Shown one piece after another: positions 36,500 to 48,310 of a DNA stretch of 64,000 nucleotides. The notes under the pieces were generated by a model. It was not told the origin of the DNA. It did not search any database and was given only the letters and a program-made list of their open reading frames with translations. Each line of letters opens with the position of its first letter. The first letter of the stretch is position 1. This stretch comes from Apium graveolens (lineage: Eukaryota > Streptophyta > Magnoliopsida > Apiales > Apiaceae), in contig NC_133648.1 of assembly GCF_009905375.1 (NCBI RefSeq), forward strand, positions 309,892,565 through 309,956,564, given 5' to 3'. Position numbers and translations under genes: made by a program.

Positions 36500-37450
36500 G
36501 GCCTTCAAGCTGTCGAAGGTAAAACCTGATGATAACCCGCAGCTTCTGTATATTATCCTTTTTGGGAAGAAGGCGAAGGTAGTATTTTATGCAGATTTTT
36601 TATTATTGGAAAAAAATAATTCTCATAGTTATGCTAATTATTAATATTTCTCTAAATTCCCTTGTAAATGTGTTTGTTCTCATTAATCAAATTACTTTAA
36701 GATTTAGTTGATCTATTATAAGTTAGCTAGGTATTCATCACAACATTATATTGCAGGTGCACACATTAAAAAAGAACATTGGGTTATTTTCAGGCTTTGT
36801 GTGGGCTGAGAATGAGGTAAGAGCCAAAGATCTTATATCTTGAATTGCTAAGCCTTTATTTTTGCCTGATCTTTGTAGATGGAATAGCGGAGTAGACAAA
36901 CAGTCAATATTTTTTATGGCCAGGCTTAGGGAATTTTACTTTTCAGTTATGATTGTGTAGTACTGCTTGTTTATTTATAGAACATTCTATAGTTAGAACA
37001 GGCTTACAAGGTACTTCTTCAAGAACAAGTTGTAAAATGGCCGGGATAAGTGACAATAGAAGTGCCTTTCTCGTTCTTACACTTGATTCGACTCTTCTTC
37101 AAGGTACTTGTTCTCATCTTTACAACTGCTGAAAGCCGGCCAATTATGACTAGTAAGTATCTGGATCCATTTATATGTTACTTTGACTCTTGAGAATTTC
37201 ACTTTTTACATTTGTGTTGTAACTTTTTTTAAATGTTTTATTTTTATTAACAGGGAGGTTTGCAAAAGCATCAGTTCCAACATGTGATTAGGTGTTTGGA
37301 GTGAGAAGCGGAGACACTTGCTTCGGCATTTCTAAGAGTTTTTCCCTGTCAACTACTGAATTTAGCTCCATCAATCCCAACATCAATTGTGCTGTATTGT
37401 TTGTCGGACAGTGGCTCTGTATTGTCGGAAGTGCTTGATATATTAATTTG
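36500..37450 (+). pseudogene. Unidentified captured exons
   Basis: Exon-like open pieces have proper borders: 36,500-36,578 (LSKVKPDDNPQLLYIILFGK, followed by a GTAGTA donor), 36,757-36,816 (VHTLKKNIGLFSGFVWAENE, between CAG and GTAAGA), a piece near 37,020-37,145 (VPFSFLHLIRLFFKVLVLIF) and 37,256-37,440 (ETLASAFLRVF, LLNLAPSIPTSIVLYCLSDS, after one stop). I do not recognise the source gene or genes. The splice borders and less AT-rich composition suggest cellular exons. Confidence 0.45.
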
Positions 37451-37499
37451 AATCCGGAACAGTAGTTGATGAGCTCCTACATCAACTAAATAAAAAGGG

Positions 37500-37919
37500 T
37501 TGGTTAACAGTTCTATAGTTGTTCTCGGTCAAGATACTGCTTCTGCTGCAAATAATGTTAGCAATTGGACCGGCACAGTTTATATGTGCTCATTGATCGG
37601 AGCCTTTTTTAGTGACTCATATTGGGGAAGATTTATGACCTCTACAATCTTTCAGCTGATACTTGTGCTGGTGATTTTTCTACTTTACTATTTTTTTTGG
37701 TCTATACTCTCACTCTCTTACGGTGGCATTGTATTATTTTACCTAGCAATTTACTTGGTGGCCTTTGGCTATGGTGGCCATCAGCCTAGTCTAGCTACCT
37801 TTGGAGCAGATCAATTTGATGAAAAAAAACCAAAGCAACAAAAGTCTAAAGCAGTTTTCTTCGGCTACTTCTACTTTGCACTAAATGTAGGGTCACTTTT
37901 CTCAAACATAATTAGTTAG
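37500..37919 (+). pseudogene. Captured exon of an NRT1/PTR (NPF) family transporter
   Basis: From about 37,521 the frame reads VLGQDTASAANNVSNWTGTV, GAFFSDSYWGR, then a hydrophobic segment and IYLVAFGYGGHQPSLATFGA followed by DQFDE, and ends FYFALNVGSLFSN. These are hallmark segments of plant proton-coupled nitrate/peptide transporters (about residues 80-220 of roughly 590). The start lacks the ExxER-containing first helix, and the remaining helices are missing. A stop follows at once. The upstream DELLHQLNKKG (37,467) is in frame but does not look like this family. It is a fragment within a CACTA element, not a working transporter. Confidence 0.85.
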
Positions 37920-37939
37920 TGAAGCATTTAAATTATTGT

Positions 37940-38368
37940 GTGACCAAGTGTTCGTTTGTTTTTCTGGTATGTCGGAAAGAGATTAAGGAAAAAATCAGTA
38001 CGAGCGAAGATCCCAACGAGGAACTACTTTCTGATGGAAAAAAACATGGGCCATCTTGGCTCCATGGAAGATGTCCTGATGCTGTAAAAGGTTACTCCAG
38101 TACTGCTGGTTCGACAAATACTTATGTACAGGAGTTGGCAGGAAAGATAAAGCAGACTCTGGTGAGTGAAGTCGAGGCATCGATGATAAAGAAGGTACAA
38201 GAAGAAGTGGATATGCAAGTCAACAAGAAGGTGCAGGAGAATATGGCCTGGTTACTTAAGAAAATAGCCGACGCAAATCCAGGCATCACAATCAACCATC
38301 AAGATTTCAGCACAACCAGCGATAATGACAATTACCTCACACCAGTTACCGGAGGTTCTGGACTTTAG
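37940..38368 (+). pseudogene. C-terminal tail of a CACTA second-gene (Transposase_24-like) protein
   Basis: Open to the stop at 38,366-38,368. It reads KKHGPSWLHGR, then a charged, helix-forming coiled-coil-like stretch (ELAGKIKQTLVSEVEA, VNKKVQENMAWLLKKIADAN) and ends TPVTGGSGL. Tails of this style close Transposase_24-like proteins in plant CACTA elements. It lies just after the captured transporter exon and is probably the element's own last exon. The domain itself is missing, so it is a remnant. Confidence 0.5.
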
Positions 38369-38639
38369 ATTTCAGATGTGCACCTTTTTACATATCTTAT
38401 TTTGCGTACTAGTAACAAGTGTTATCGTACTAGCTTTTGGATGTTTATTTATCGTCCTAGACTAAGTAACTGTTCTTTGGAGTATGTGGAGTATGTGGTG
38501 TTGGTGAATTGTGTGAAACCGCAGTATTTGGTGGGGGTTTGTGAAAACTAATATGGAGTTTGGTTGAAATTGTTTATTTGGTTGACTTGGATGAAAAACA
38601 GATTTTATGGCATGTTGAATTTACAAACCATTCCTGTCA

Positions 38640-39105
38640 ATTTTTTTTTTGAAAAATATGTTACATTAGGTACTAAAAATGTTACAAAGAAATTGGTATA
38701 ATACAAAACATTACTGTTACAATATGCATCAAAGGTAACATTAAATTATGTCTATAGTATCACATTATGTATGTTACCTTTGCAAACAAATAGGGCCCCA
38801 AAATGGGGCCCACCAGTGGGCCCTACATGTGGCCCCCATTTTTTTTTGAAAATTCTGAGTCCAATGGTAACATACATATTGTGATACTACAGACATAGAT
38901 TAATGTTACCTTTGACAGCTATTGTAACATAAAAGTGAATGTTACAGCAGGGAAAAAGTAATGTTACCTTAGGGGCCAAAGGTAACTCGAAAAAAAGCAA
39001 CTTAATTTTTATGTTACCTTATGCCTTTTTCTGGCTGTGGTAACACTTTTTTGGGCCTGTTGTAACATTTTCTTGGTGTTGCTGTAGGCCATTTATGGTA
39101 TAGTG
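38640..39105. repeat. Right subterminal region of CACTA copy 1
   Basis: Repeated GTTACCTT/ATGTTAC motifs and GGGGCCCACCAGTGGGCCC-like palindromic text near 38,800-38,835. The equivalent region of copy 2 (59,905-60,245) carries the same features. Confidence 0.65.
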
Positions 39106-39660
39106 AAAAGAGGTTAATTATATAGTATATGCTCATGGTGTTGTCTTTGCTCTTTTGATGTCTGGTGTTTGTGTTGCATTTAGTCGGCGTAATCCTTTTT
39201 CTTAGATGATCATCATGAAATACATGTTAAAGAAGACCTATTCCCAAAATGAGAGATTGATTTTAAACTTTTTATCCTCAGTAATTTCTTTACTCATGCA
39301 ATCCCATCAAATGGTGTCAGATCCATTCAAAATGGTCACCCATATGTTGGCTTCCTTGTTTTTGAATCAGAGTTACTGAAATGGTGTAGTTTTCTCCAGA
39401 TTAATAATGTAAATGCTAAAGCACTCACTTTTTCTGCCCAACATAGATAAGAATATAACTTATTTTTGTTTATTCTTAAATAAGGAAAATTAGGGCTATA
39501 ATTATTCACATAGAATGATCCTTAATTCTGATATGAATTTTTTTTATTTCCCATATTGAAATCAGCATCTACAAGGTCCTTGAACTGAGTAACTACACCA
39601 TGTTGTACTCTATATGTGGTACAGATGTGCAAGGCATAAAGACCAGGCATGGTTTTATTA
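39106..39660 (+). pseudogene. WD40-like protein, copy D (5' exons)
   Basis: Exon 1 is cut at its left by the CACTA/gypsy junction (KEVNYIVYAHGVVFALLMSG, 39,109-39,188). Exon 2 is deleted: the text jumps at about 39,275 from CTTTTTAT to CCTCAG, removing about 225 bp compared with copy A. Exon 3 (39,320-39,449) reads GHPYVGFLVFESELLKW. Exon 4 (39,568-39,646) reads SIYKVLELSNYTMLYSICGT. Similarity to copy A runs on to about 39,780. The 3' exons are absent. Confidence 0.68.
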
Positions 39661-40352
39661 TGTGTAACTAGCTATATTATTAATGACAGATGATACTCCC
39701 AATCCCTAAGAATATTTATTTAAATTATTTTAAATTAACTATAATACAATCATTGTATCATATTTTTAATAATTACAACATCATGAGTTTTTTACATAAT
39801 ATCGTTATCTAATATTAAAAGGTCAAATAAATACTTCAAAAATTAAAAAAAGTAAAAACATACTGTATTCGTGCCCTAGGTACGGTTACAATACAATAGT
39901 TATAATTAAAACAACCTTCCAACAATTATATTATTTTATCGTAAACAGTTTGAGCTCGACTCCTTAAAAGTTCGGTTCGGCTCAGTTCGTTAAGATCTCG
40001 ATCTTGAACTCGAATAACAAAAATGTTCGTTAAACTTTTCGAGCCGAACTATAGCATGTTCAAACTAGAGAACGACTCAAAATTAATATTTTCCTCGTAT
40101 AATTTTAAAGTGTGCGTTCTTTCTTGAAAAGGCCATTTAATATACCAATTTGCCATAAAACACAGTAAAAACGAACATTACAACACAAATTGATATATAA
40201 CAAGATATATAAATAGAGAAATTAAACTCTATAGTCAAATATGTATATATATATATATAATTAGATATGTGCATCGTGGGAGATATAGAAAGATAGTAGA
40301 TGATTATAGAGAATTAAGAGATGATAGAATGGCAAATGACTAAGTTGAGATA
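39661..40352. other. Unassigned DNA left of the 40-kb CACTA
   Basis: Contains TTCGGTTCGGCTCAGTTCG (39,974) and other GAGCTCGA-like phrases, a degenerate dispersed repeat common in plants and seen again at 44,385-44,560. No gene. Confidence 0.35.
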
Positions 40353-40659
40353 CACTACAAGAAATTCGGCTAAATTTGACTGAATTTTTTAGGTCGAATT
40401 TAGCTAAATTCGACCGTACTAAATTCGACCGAATAAATTCGACTGAATAAATTCGACCAACTAAATTCGACCGAAATTGGTTGCAAAAACTCAACCCCAA
40501 AATTTTTTGACAAAATTTCAAAATTTCGTAAAAATTCAAAAATCCCTCCCACAAATACTAAATTCGACCAAATCTGGTCGAAATTACTACGCTAAATTGG
40601 ACCAAATATGGTCGAAACAAGTGTGCTAAATTCGACCAAATTTGGTAGAATTTAGTAAG

Positions 40660-41420
40660 CGCCACATTTTTAAAATACAACAGCAAAATGCAGCAGAATG
40701 CATTTTGTTGCTCAAATTTATTTATTTTTTGAAATTTTTTACTAGGTTTTCCGTAATGTAATATTATAAAATAATAACGGACACAATAGTAATTTTTATT
40801 TACTAATATTAAAATTACATAAATATGTAATATAGATTTTAAAATACAATAATTTCAATCCTTTAGTAACATATTGAAAATCAAATATTATAAAATTAAC
40901 TCTCCAAAATGATAAACAAATTTGAAAAAAATTAAAAATAAACTTAAATTGTTCATATACATGAACTGATTAATACAAGTCTTATTTTACTTGTAAGTTT
41001 TCAGAAATGAATTTGTCGGAGGTAATGGCATATACTCTCGTCGGAGGTGATGGAGTTGAACTCGCCGGAATTGTTGTCAAATGGAGAATTCGCGGGAATT
41101 GGTGTGAATTGAATGAATTCACCGGAATTGGTTTAAATTAATTTGCCATTTGGAGAAATATAATTAGAGGAGATTTAGTATGAGAGATGTGTGTGTGTGT
41201 GTCTGTATACATATATATTATTCGGAATATACAAAATATGGATGAGTGTGTATGTAGTTAGAGAGTAAGGTTAAGTATGAGTGTAATTTTTTATAAGGGA
41301 ATGAAATTGAATGAGAAATATAAAAAGAAAGAGATGAGGGTGAAAAATTGAGATATAAATGAATGATCAAGATTAATTCAAGTTGGCAATACATGTGCTT
41401 TCGACAAATGGCAATTCTGA
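40660..41420. other. Left interior of the 40-kb CACTA
   Basis: A less AT-rich piece at 40,990-41,130 gives an open minus-strand text with NSGEFIQFTPIPANSPFDNN, possibly a decayed coding remnant. I do not recognise it. The rest is AT-rich with GTGTGTGTGTG at 41,190. Confidence 0.3.
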
Positions 41421-41639
41421 AATGTGCTAAATTCGACCAATAATGGCCAACTTTACTTTTTTCAACCGGATTTAGTCGAAAATAAAACACATGTAAATTG
41501 TACCATTTTTGGTCGAATTTAGCAGTTAAATTTGACTATTTTTTGTCGAATTTAGCACCTAAATTTGACCAACTCTGGTAGAATTTAGTAGCTAAATTGA
41601 ACAACTATTGTAGTATTTAATGCATATGACACATATATT

Positions 41640-43340
41640 TTTTAAAATATTTAAGATTTTAATATTTAAATAGATTAATTTTTAACATACACTCTTCATT
41701 TAAATATATATTTTTGTGATATGACAAAATGTTCAAAATAATTATTTGATTTCCTATTTTAACAGTCAACCAATAGTTAAATCATCATTTATTACTATTG
41801 TATAACCCTATATTGATATTTCAATTTTTTAAAATATATATATATATATATATATATATGAATGATCCAAACACACAAATGTCAAGATCTATATATTTTG
41901 GTTATGACAAAATTGAAACAAAAAAAATAAATTGATTTTGTCTGTTATTTTAACAATAAACTAATAGTTTGAATATTATTTCTAACTAGTGTTTAGTCCC
42001 ATATTCATGTTTCAATTTTAAAAAAAAAATATATATGAATAATCTAACAGTACGCATGTTAAGATCTATATATATTAATGATATCACAAAATTTGTATAA
42101 AAAATAAATTTATCTAGTTTTCTATTTTAACAGTTAACGAGTAGTCTCGCCAGTATTTCTAACTAGTGTTTAATCCTATACTGATGTTTCGATTTTTTAA
42201 AAAAATTATTATGAATGATCCAACCGTACGGATGTCAAGATATATATATATATATATATTGGTGATGTGACAAAAGTTTTAGGAAAAATAAATTACTTTT
42301 GCTTGTTATTTTAACAATCAACAAATAGTTTGAATAGTATTTCTAAGTACTATTTAGTGCATATTCATGTTTCAATTTTTTTAAAAAATATATATGAATA
42401 ATCCAACTGTACGGATGTTAAGACTTACATATTTTAATGATATCACAACACTTTTAGAAAAATATAAATTTATTTAGTTTGCTATTATAACAGTTAACAA
42501 TTAGTCTCACCTGTATTTCTTACTAGTGTATATATATATGTATGTATTGGTGATGTGGAAAAAGTTTTAGAAAAAATTAAATTGATTTTGCTTCTTATTT
42601 TAACAATCAACCAATAGTTTGAATAGTATTTCTAACTAGTGATTAGTCCCGTATTGATGTTTCAATTTGTTTTAAAATATATAAGAATTTCAACGGTATA
42701 AATATTAAGATCTATATATTTTAATGATATTACAAATATTTTAGAAAAATATAATTTATTTAATTTGTTATTTTAACAGTCAACCAGTAGTTTGACCAGT
42801 ATAATTTCTTACTAGTTTTTAATCCTATATTGATATTTCAGTTTTTAAAAAAAAATATTTATGAATGATCCAACTGTACGGATGTCAAAATCTATATTTT
42901 TTGGTGATATAACAATTTTTTTAGAAAAATAATGATTTGGTTTGTTATTTTAACAATTAAACACTAGTTTGACTAGTACTTCTTACTACTGTTTAGTCCC
43001 ATATTCATGTTTTGATTTTTTTAAAATATTTATAAATGATCCAACCGTACAGATGTCAAGATCGAAATATTCTTGTGATATGACAAAAATTTCAGAAAAT
43101 AATAATTTATTTTGTTTGTTATGTTAATAATTTTGAATAATACTTCCAACTAGTGTTTACTCTCATATTGATTTTAATATTTTTTTAAAAAATTATGAAT
43201 AATTTAACTGCACGGATGTTAAGATCCATATAATTTAGTGGTATAACAAAATTTTTAGGAAAACATAAATGTTTTTAATTTGCTATTTTAACAGCCAATC
43301 GTTTGACCAGTATTTTTTACTAATGTTTAATATATAAATA
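41640..43340. repeat. Tandem array of about 180-bp units, reverse-oriented relative to the 11.6-kb array
   Basis: Cores resembling ATGAATGATCCAACCGTACG (42,210) occur near 41,843, 42,038, 42,210, 42,397, 42,683, 42,858, 43,032 and 43,190; one unit near 42,530 has lost its core. Two sub-types alternate (TGATCC..GTCAAG against TAATCC..GTTAAG). The reverse complement of a unit aligns over its whole length with units of the array at 11,640-13,010, including the CATCCATACGGTTGGATC core, the GAAACA..AAT stretch, the CTAGTTAG stretch and the TGACTGTTAAAA stretch. Confidence 0.85.
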
Positions 43341-44199
43341 ATTATTTTTTTATGTACATTCTTTATTTTTGACAATCTTCTCATTCGTATGGTTGATTCA
43401 CTTAAAAAAAATATTATAACCCTAATTCATACCATAAACTTCATCTTTAAATATGAAAACTTGTTTTTCATAATTATATAATTAGAAGATTTTTTTTATT
43501 ACCATGATAGCATGTTCTGTAAATTTTTATGTAAGCATATGTCTTCTTGATATATCAATTTTTTTGTATTTGTTTTAACTAATTAATATTTTTTTAATTT
43601 TTGTCAAATATAACATAAATAGAAATTCAACATACTTATATTATATGTATATATATGTATATATCTATATATATTCCTAAATATTTTTTTAAACAATGAA
43701 AGTGTCCTTTAATTTAAATTTTTTATTTACATGATATGTACTAACCATTTGAAAAACCAAAAAAAAAAATTAAAAAATAGAAATTTCAACCGATTTCGGT
43801 CGCTTTTAGCTAAATTCTATCTTTTTGTCGAATTTAGTAAAAAACTTTTTGTGCATTTTCTTTAGCAGCAAATTTGTTATTTACATTCATTTTGAAAAAA
43901 AAGCGAGAAATTTTCCGCATAAACCATTTACTAAATTCGACCAAAAATGGTCAAATTTATTTTTTCAAAATTCAAGTTATTAGTGGGAAGTTTCCCCCTT
44001 TTTTGGCAAATTTCTAAATTCGACCGAAAAAAAAGTCGGTGGAATTTAGCTGCTAAATTCCACCGATTAAAAATGACTGCTCCTAAATTCGACCGTAAAT
44101 GGTTGAATTTACCAGTGTCCCTTAAAATCGACCAAATATGGAAGAATTTAGCAACAGTCATTTTTAGTTGGTCGAAAATACCGTGACTTTCTTGTAGTG

Positions 44200-44735
44200 A
44201 TACAAAACCTAGTTATGGCTTTAGCTTTCATCTGTTTTAGTTTTACACATTTAGCAATTAGGTTAGATTAAATCAGTTTACTTGAGGTTGGATTGGGCCC
44301 GATTTTCTTTTAAAAATTATTAGTTATTTGTTAATTTAACATGTTAGTTAGGTTAGCTTTTTAGTAAGAAAATAATAATGTTTGTGAGCCGCTCGATTAG
44401 CACACTAGTGCGACTGGACACTTTAATGTTCGATAACAGCTTAAACTCTACTAGGTTCAGTAAAGAGCTCGAGCTTGAACACAACTTTTGTTCGAAAATA
44501 ATGTCCGGATCGTTCAGAAAAAAGGGTAAACTCAGCTCGTTTTTGTCAAAACTGGTCTCAGTCGGTTGGTTTACATCCCTAGTGTTGGTACTATGAAAAA
44601 AAATATTATTTTAGTAATTTTATTACTTTATCGAGAGTAAAAGTACACCGTGTCTCTTATATGTTCGGACTGAAGAAAAGTATAATTTTATGGAGGTTCT
44701 TACTTCATCAATTATTACTTAATTGAGGTTCCATT
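44200..44735. other. Unassigned DNA with GAGCTCGA-type repeat
   Basis: Right flank of the CACTA. The frame at 44,378-44,596 falls in a GAGCTCGAGCTTGAAC-like dispersed repeat and is not a supported gene. Confidence 0.3.
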
Positions 44736-45393
44736 ATATAGGCTAGTGATCAAATAAAAACTAATATAATAACTCAAACTAACAAGCCACATCGGTAGTG
44801 GTATAATAACTGATTAATATTAACTAATGCACTTACATATATATTTATGATGGCACACTCATTTAGTGATCACATTATATAATTTAGCTATTTTCAATAA
44901 TTTAGTAATTATTTATGTGTAACATATTGATAGCCCCTAAATTGTTATAATATAATTTATTGTTATGTATAGGTCACGAACCGTCTTTTACATAATTCCA
45001 TGGAGAACCCATATAATTCTACCCCCGTTACCCTCTTACAGAATGTCATCCCAAATTGTAAAATTTTATTCAAAATTTATAAAATTTGATACTACTATAG
45101 AATGATAATTATATTCTAATATTATAAAAAGTTTAACACTAAAACTTTGATAAAAAAAAAACAATTGATTTTAAATTTGATACCATTATAGAATAATTTT
45201 GGATAAATGTGATTCTACTACATAACCATTTTAAACTATTTCATTAATTTTAAATGATTTTAAATAATTTTTTTGTGCAGCTTAGGTATATATATATATG
45301 TATATATATAGGTAGTAGTGTTGACAAACTGTAGACTTTTCAACCATTTTTGCTGGTGCTAGTGCCCCCATAAATTTTTGTATTTCTCACAAT

Positions 45394-45539
45394 ATGAGAT
45401 TGAATGTCATAACTCTTATTTGTATTTTACTTCTTATTGGTGCTGTTGAGAAATCTGCACAGATAGGATCACATACTGGTCTAAAGAAGCCTGCTATATG
45501 GGATCAAGAAACTAACCCCACCGATTCATACTCTTTTTA

Positions 45540-45581
<42 letters not shown>

Positions 45582-45600
45582 GCACATTTGTCATGTCTAG
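45394..45600 (+). CDS. Possible small secreted-peptide exon (uncertain)
   Basis: A 68-codon frame begins [20 protein letters not shown], a textbook-like signal peptide (basic n-region, hydrophobic core), followed by a polar part with [17 protein letters not shown], and then runs into a TA microsatellite that codes alternating Ile-Tyr. It lies in a 240-bp segment absent from the paralogous block at 28,510. I do not recognise the protein. It may be the first exon of a captured gene, or chance. If real, the coding part would end or splice before about 45,537. Confidence 0.25.
45538..45576. repeat. (TA)n microsatellite
   Basis: An uninterrupted run of TA dinucleotides. The paralogous position near 28,510 has a short TATATATA instead. 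Confidence 0.85.
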
Positions 45601-46975
45601 AATTAATATCAAGTGCACATCAACATCAAATTTAAACATTTATTTTTACATCATCTCTAACCTTCATTTCCTCTCTTATCATATATATATAATGCACATC
45701 AACATCAAATTTAAACATTTATTTTTACATCATCTCTAACCTTCATTTCCTCTCTTATCATATATATATAATACATGTATGTGTATACTTACGTATGTTA
45801 TTTCTTCACGTTCATCTCCCAACACCACAAACTGCCACAAAACGTCATTCACAATCATCATTTTTCAAGAGCTCCGAAAAAGTCATCAATAGTTTATATA
45901 TACACAATATATATCTTATATTCGTTAAGGGAATAAATATACCCTTATTGTTATTTTATGATCTGGTTTCATCATTATAGTATGCTAAAATAGCCTCTTA
46001 ACACAACTACTTATATTCATATCTGAATGATATTATCGATTTTGTTTCAAAAATTTGGTGATTTGTATTCAAAATTTAGTGATTTGGATATAAAATTTTG
46101 TAATATGAATAATTTTTTTTTGTGATTGACATTTATTTTAGTAATTCACCAACTTTTGATGTCCTATAGTTTAATTAAATTTGGTAATTTTGGTGGCGGT
46201 GGGTGGTAGTTATGGTGCTTTGATAGGGGTGAAGGGATTGGTGATGGTGGCATGCTAACGGATGGGTAGGTGGGGTCGACGTTGATATCACTCATAGTAT
46301 TGATAGTGGTGTTGGATGTCATTATTTTTTAATGATAAGATTGTCTACGATATCTATGTTTAATTATTTGGTGATTGATTTTTATTTTAGTGATTTTTAA
46401 TAAGTTATTATTGCTCATTTTAATTAAGGGGTTTCATTGAGTAACGCTAAATATATATCACTAACATTCATTTATTTTTTTTAACACGAGTTATAATACA
46501 TATATGTGTAAACTTATTTATGTTCTTTCTTCACAATCATCGCCCAACACCACAAACTGCTGCAAAACGTCATTCAAAATCGATATTTTTCAAGAGTTCC
46601 GAATAAGTCATCATTATTTTATATATACACCATATATGTCTTATATTCATCAAGGACATAGATATACTGTTATTGTTATTTTATGATCCGGTTTCATCAC
46701 TATAGTATGATAAAATAGCCTCTTAACAAAACTACTTATATTCATATTTGAATGCCATTATCGATTTTTTTTTGTGATTGACATTTATTTTAGTAATTCA
46801 CCAACTTTTGATGTCGTATAGCTTAATTAAATTTGGTAATTTTTGTGGCGGTGGGTTGTAGTTATGGTGGTTTGATAATGGTGAAAAGGGTGGTGACGGT
46901 AGCATGCTAACGGATGGGTAGGTGAGATCGACGTTCATATCATTGATAGTATTGATAGTGGTGGTGGATGGTCAT

Positions 46976-48310
46976 TATATATGTTTAATTTTTTGGTGAT
47001 TGATTTTAATTTTAGTGATTTTTAGTAAGTTATTTGTTCTGATTTTAATTAAGGGGTGTCACTAAGTAACCCATAAGTAACCCCTAAATATATATCATTT
47101 CACATTTTTTATTAAAATGAGTCAAAAATACAACGTCTCCGTACTTCAAATATATATCCCTTATATCCAAGTATACTAGTGTATACCTTGGTAAAACTGA
47201 AAAAATGTCACACACAATTACATGGAAGTAAATTAAATTCAAATAACAAGTTAGGAATATGCAATTAAAATTAATTAAAGAATTTAATCATGAAGGCAAC
47301 AACTTGTATAATCAATAAAAGCAATGTTATATCCCAATAAGAAATAAAGATTACTTATATGTCTCTAAAATATAAGATAGCGTTATCATACAAGGGACAC
47401 TGTTGTTATTCAAGAGAAATTTGCTCCACCTACACGTTGTGCTAGGATAGTGCGAATTCACTTCGAGCATAAAACATAAACAAGAAATCTCGCATGACCG
47501 AAAAACTTGAACACAGGCCACACCTCAATTTGCACGGAAAATCATGTTGGCGTGTATATATAGGCCTAACAAATTGTATCCAGATTCGAAGAACCTGATG
47601 GAAATTCATAAAACTGAGATCTGAATTTATATTAAATATAGATTATACGATACTGATCCAAAATTCAATCTGATCCACAATCTAAAAATTATCTAAACCA
47701 AAAATTTAACAGAAAATAATCTAAAATAATATTATATCTAGTTGTAATCAGCAATCGATCAAAACCAAATAATAAATTGTTTGAACAGAATATAACTCAA
47801 AGTATGAAATCGAATATGTATCTATATCTGAAATTTAAAAATTGAATAAAATTGAATTTTAGTTTAGTTGCTATAATTTCAAAAAGTCATAACTTATATT
47901 TCATATTAATTACATAATATTTAAGTTAATAAATTATATATTCATCATAAACTTTTATATTTAAGATGATGTTTTTGTATAAAATTAACTTAATCCGAAT
48001 TTTTTCTGATAATTTTGTTTCCAAATTAAACCTGAACTTAACCAAATTAAATATAATATGAACTTGATATAATTATATGATAATCGAAAATTGATCTGAT
48101 CTCAAATCAATTTGATTATGTAAATCTTCATTTCTAAGTTTGTATGTGTGAGAAAAACTAGAAAAAGAGGTTATCTAGGTTTTTTCACTGAAAACCATAG
48201 ATTATGTGAATTGTCATGTTTATGTGAGTAAGTGGGCTAAAAAAAATAAAAGGAGAGGTTAGCTAGCTAGGTCTTTTTCACTGACATTCTCTATCTATCT
48301 ATCTTTGAGT
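46976..48310. repeat. Repeat block X, copy 3
   Basis: Homologous to 1,603-2,625 and 29,060-30,470, leading directly into the WD40-like 3' region. Copy 1 (1,603) is shorter: it lacks about 300 bp of AT-rich text present at 47,770-48,070 here. No gene. Confidence 0.7.

Larger units (their letters stand above)
34941..39105 (+). mobile_element. Pack-type CACTA element (family CCATAGATGG), copy 1
   Basis: The left end CACTACACCATAGATGGCC (34941) pairs with the right end GGCCATTTATGGTATAGTG (to 39105). The target duplication is AAA (34,938-34,940 and 39,106-39,108). The subterminal DNA is rich in ATGTTAC/GTAACAT. The ends are shared with 56,102-60,245 but the interior is different. There is no TNP2 transposase. 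The cargo is unidentified exons (36,500-37,450), an NRT1/PTR transporter exon (37,500-37,919) and a Transposase_24-like tail (37,940-38,368). Confidence 0.9.
40353..44199. mobile_element. Non-autonomous CACTA with AAATTCGACC subterminal repeats
   Basis: The ends CACTACAAGAAATTCGGC (40353) and GACTTTCTTGTAGTG (to 44199) are flanked by ATA (40,350-40,352 and 44,200-44,202). The subterminal zones (40,370-40,650, 41,420-41,600, 43,790-44,180) are full of AAATTCGACC and its complement GGTCGAATTT. There is no transposase and no convincing cellular cargo. The interior is mostly the tandem array 41,640-43,340. Confidence 0.92.
44736..46975. repeat. Duplicated block matching 27,960-29,060, internally expanded
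   Basis: Compared with 27,960-29,060 it has an extra 240-bp segment (about 45,305-45,545), a 79-bp perfect-looking tandem duplication at 45,614-45,771, and a further tandem duplication of about 720 bp: 45,790-46,470 again at 46,510-47,060, both with CCCAACACCACAAACTGC. No gene other than the doubtful frame at 45,394. Confidence 0.65.

Noticed and set aside
40261..40554. 97-codon minus-strand frame across the CACTA left end
   Set aside because: It crosses the element boundary and is made of the AAATTCGACC subterminal repeats.
44378..44596. 72-codon frame after the 40-kb CACTA
   Set aside because: It falls in a GAGCTCGA-type dispersed repeat also seen at 39,960-40,080.
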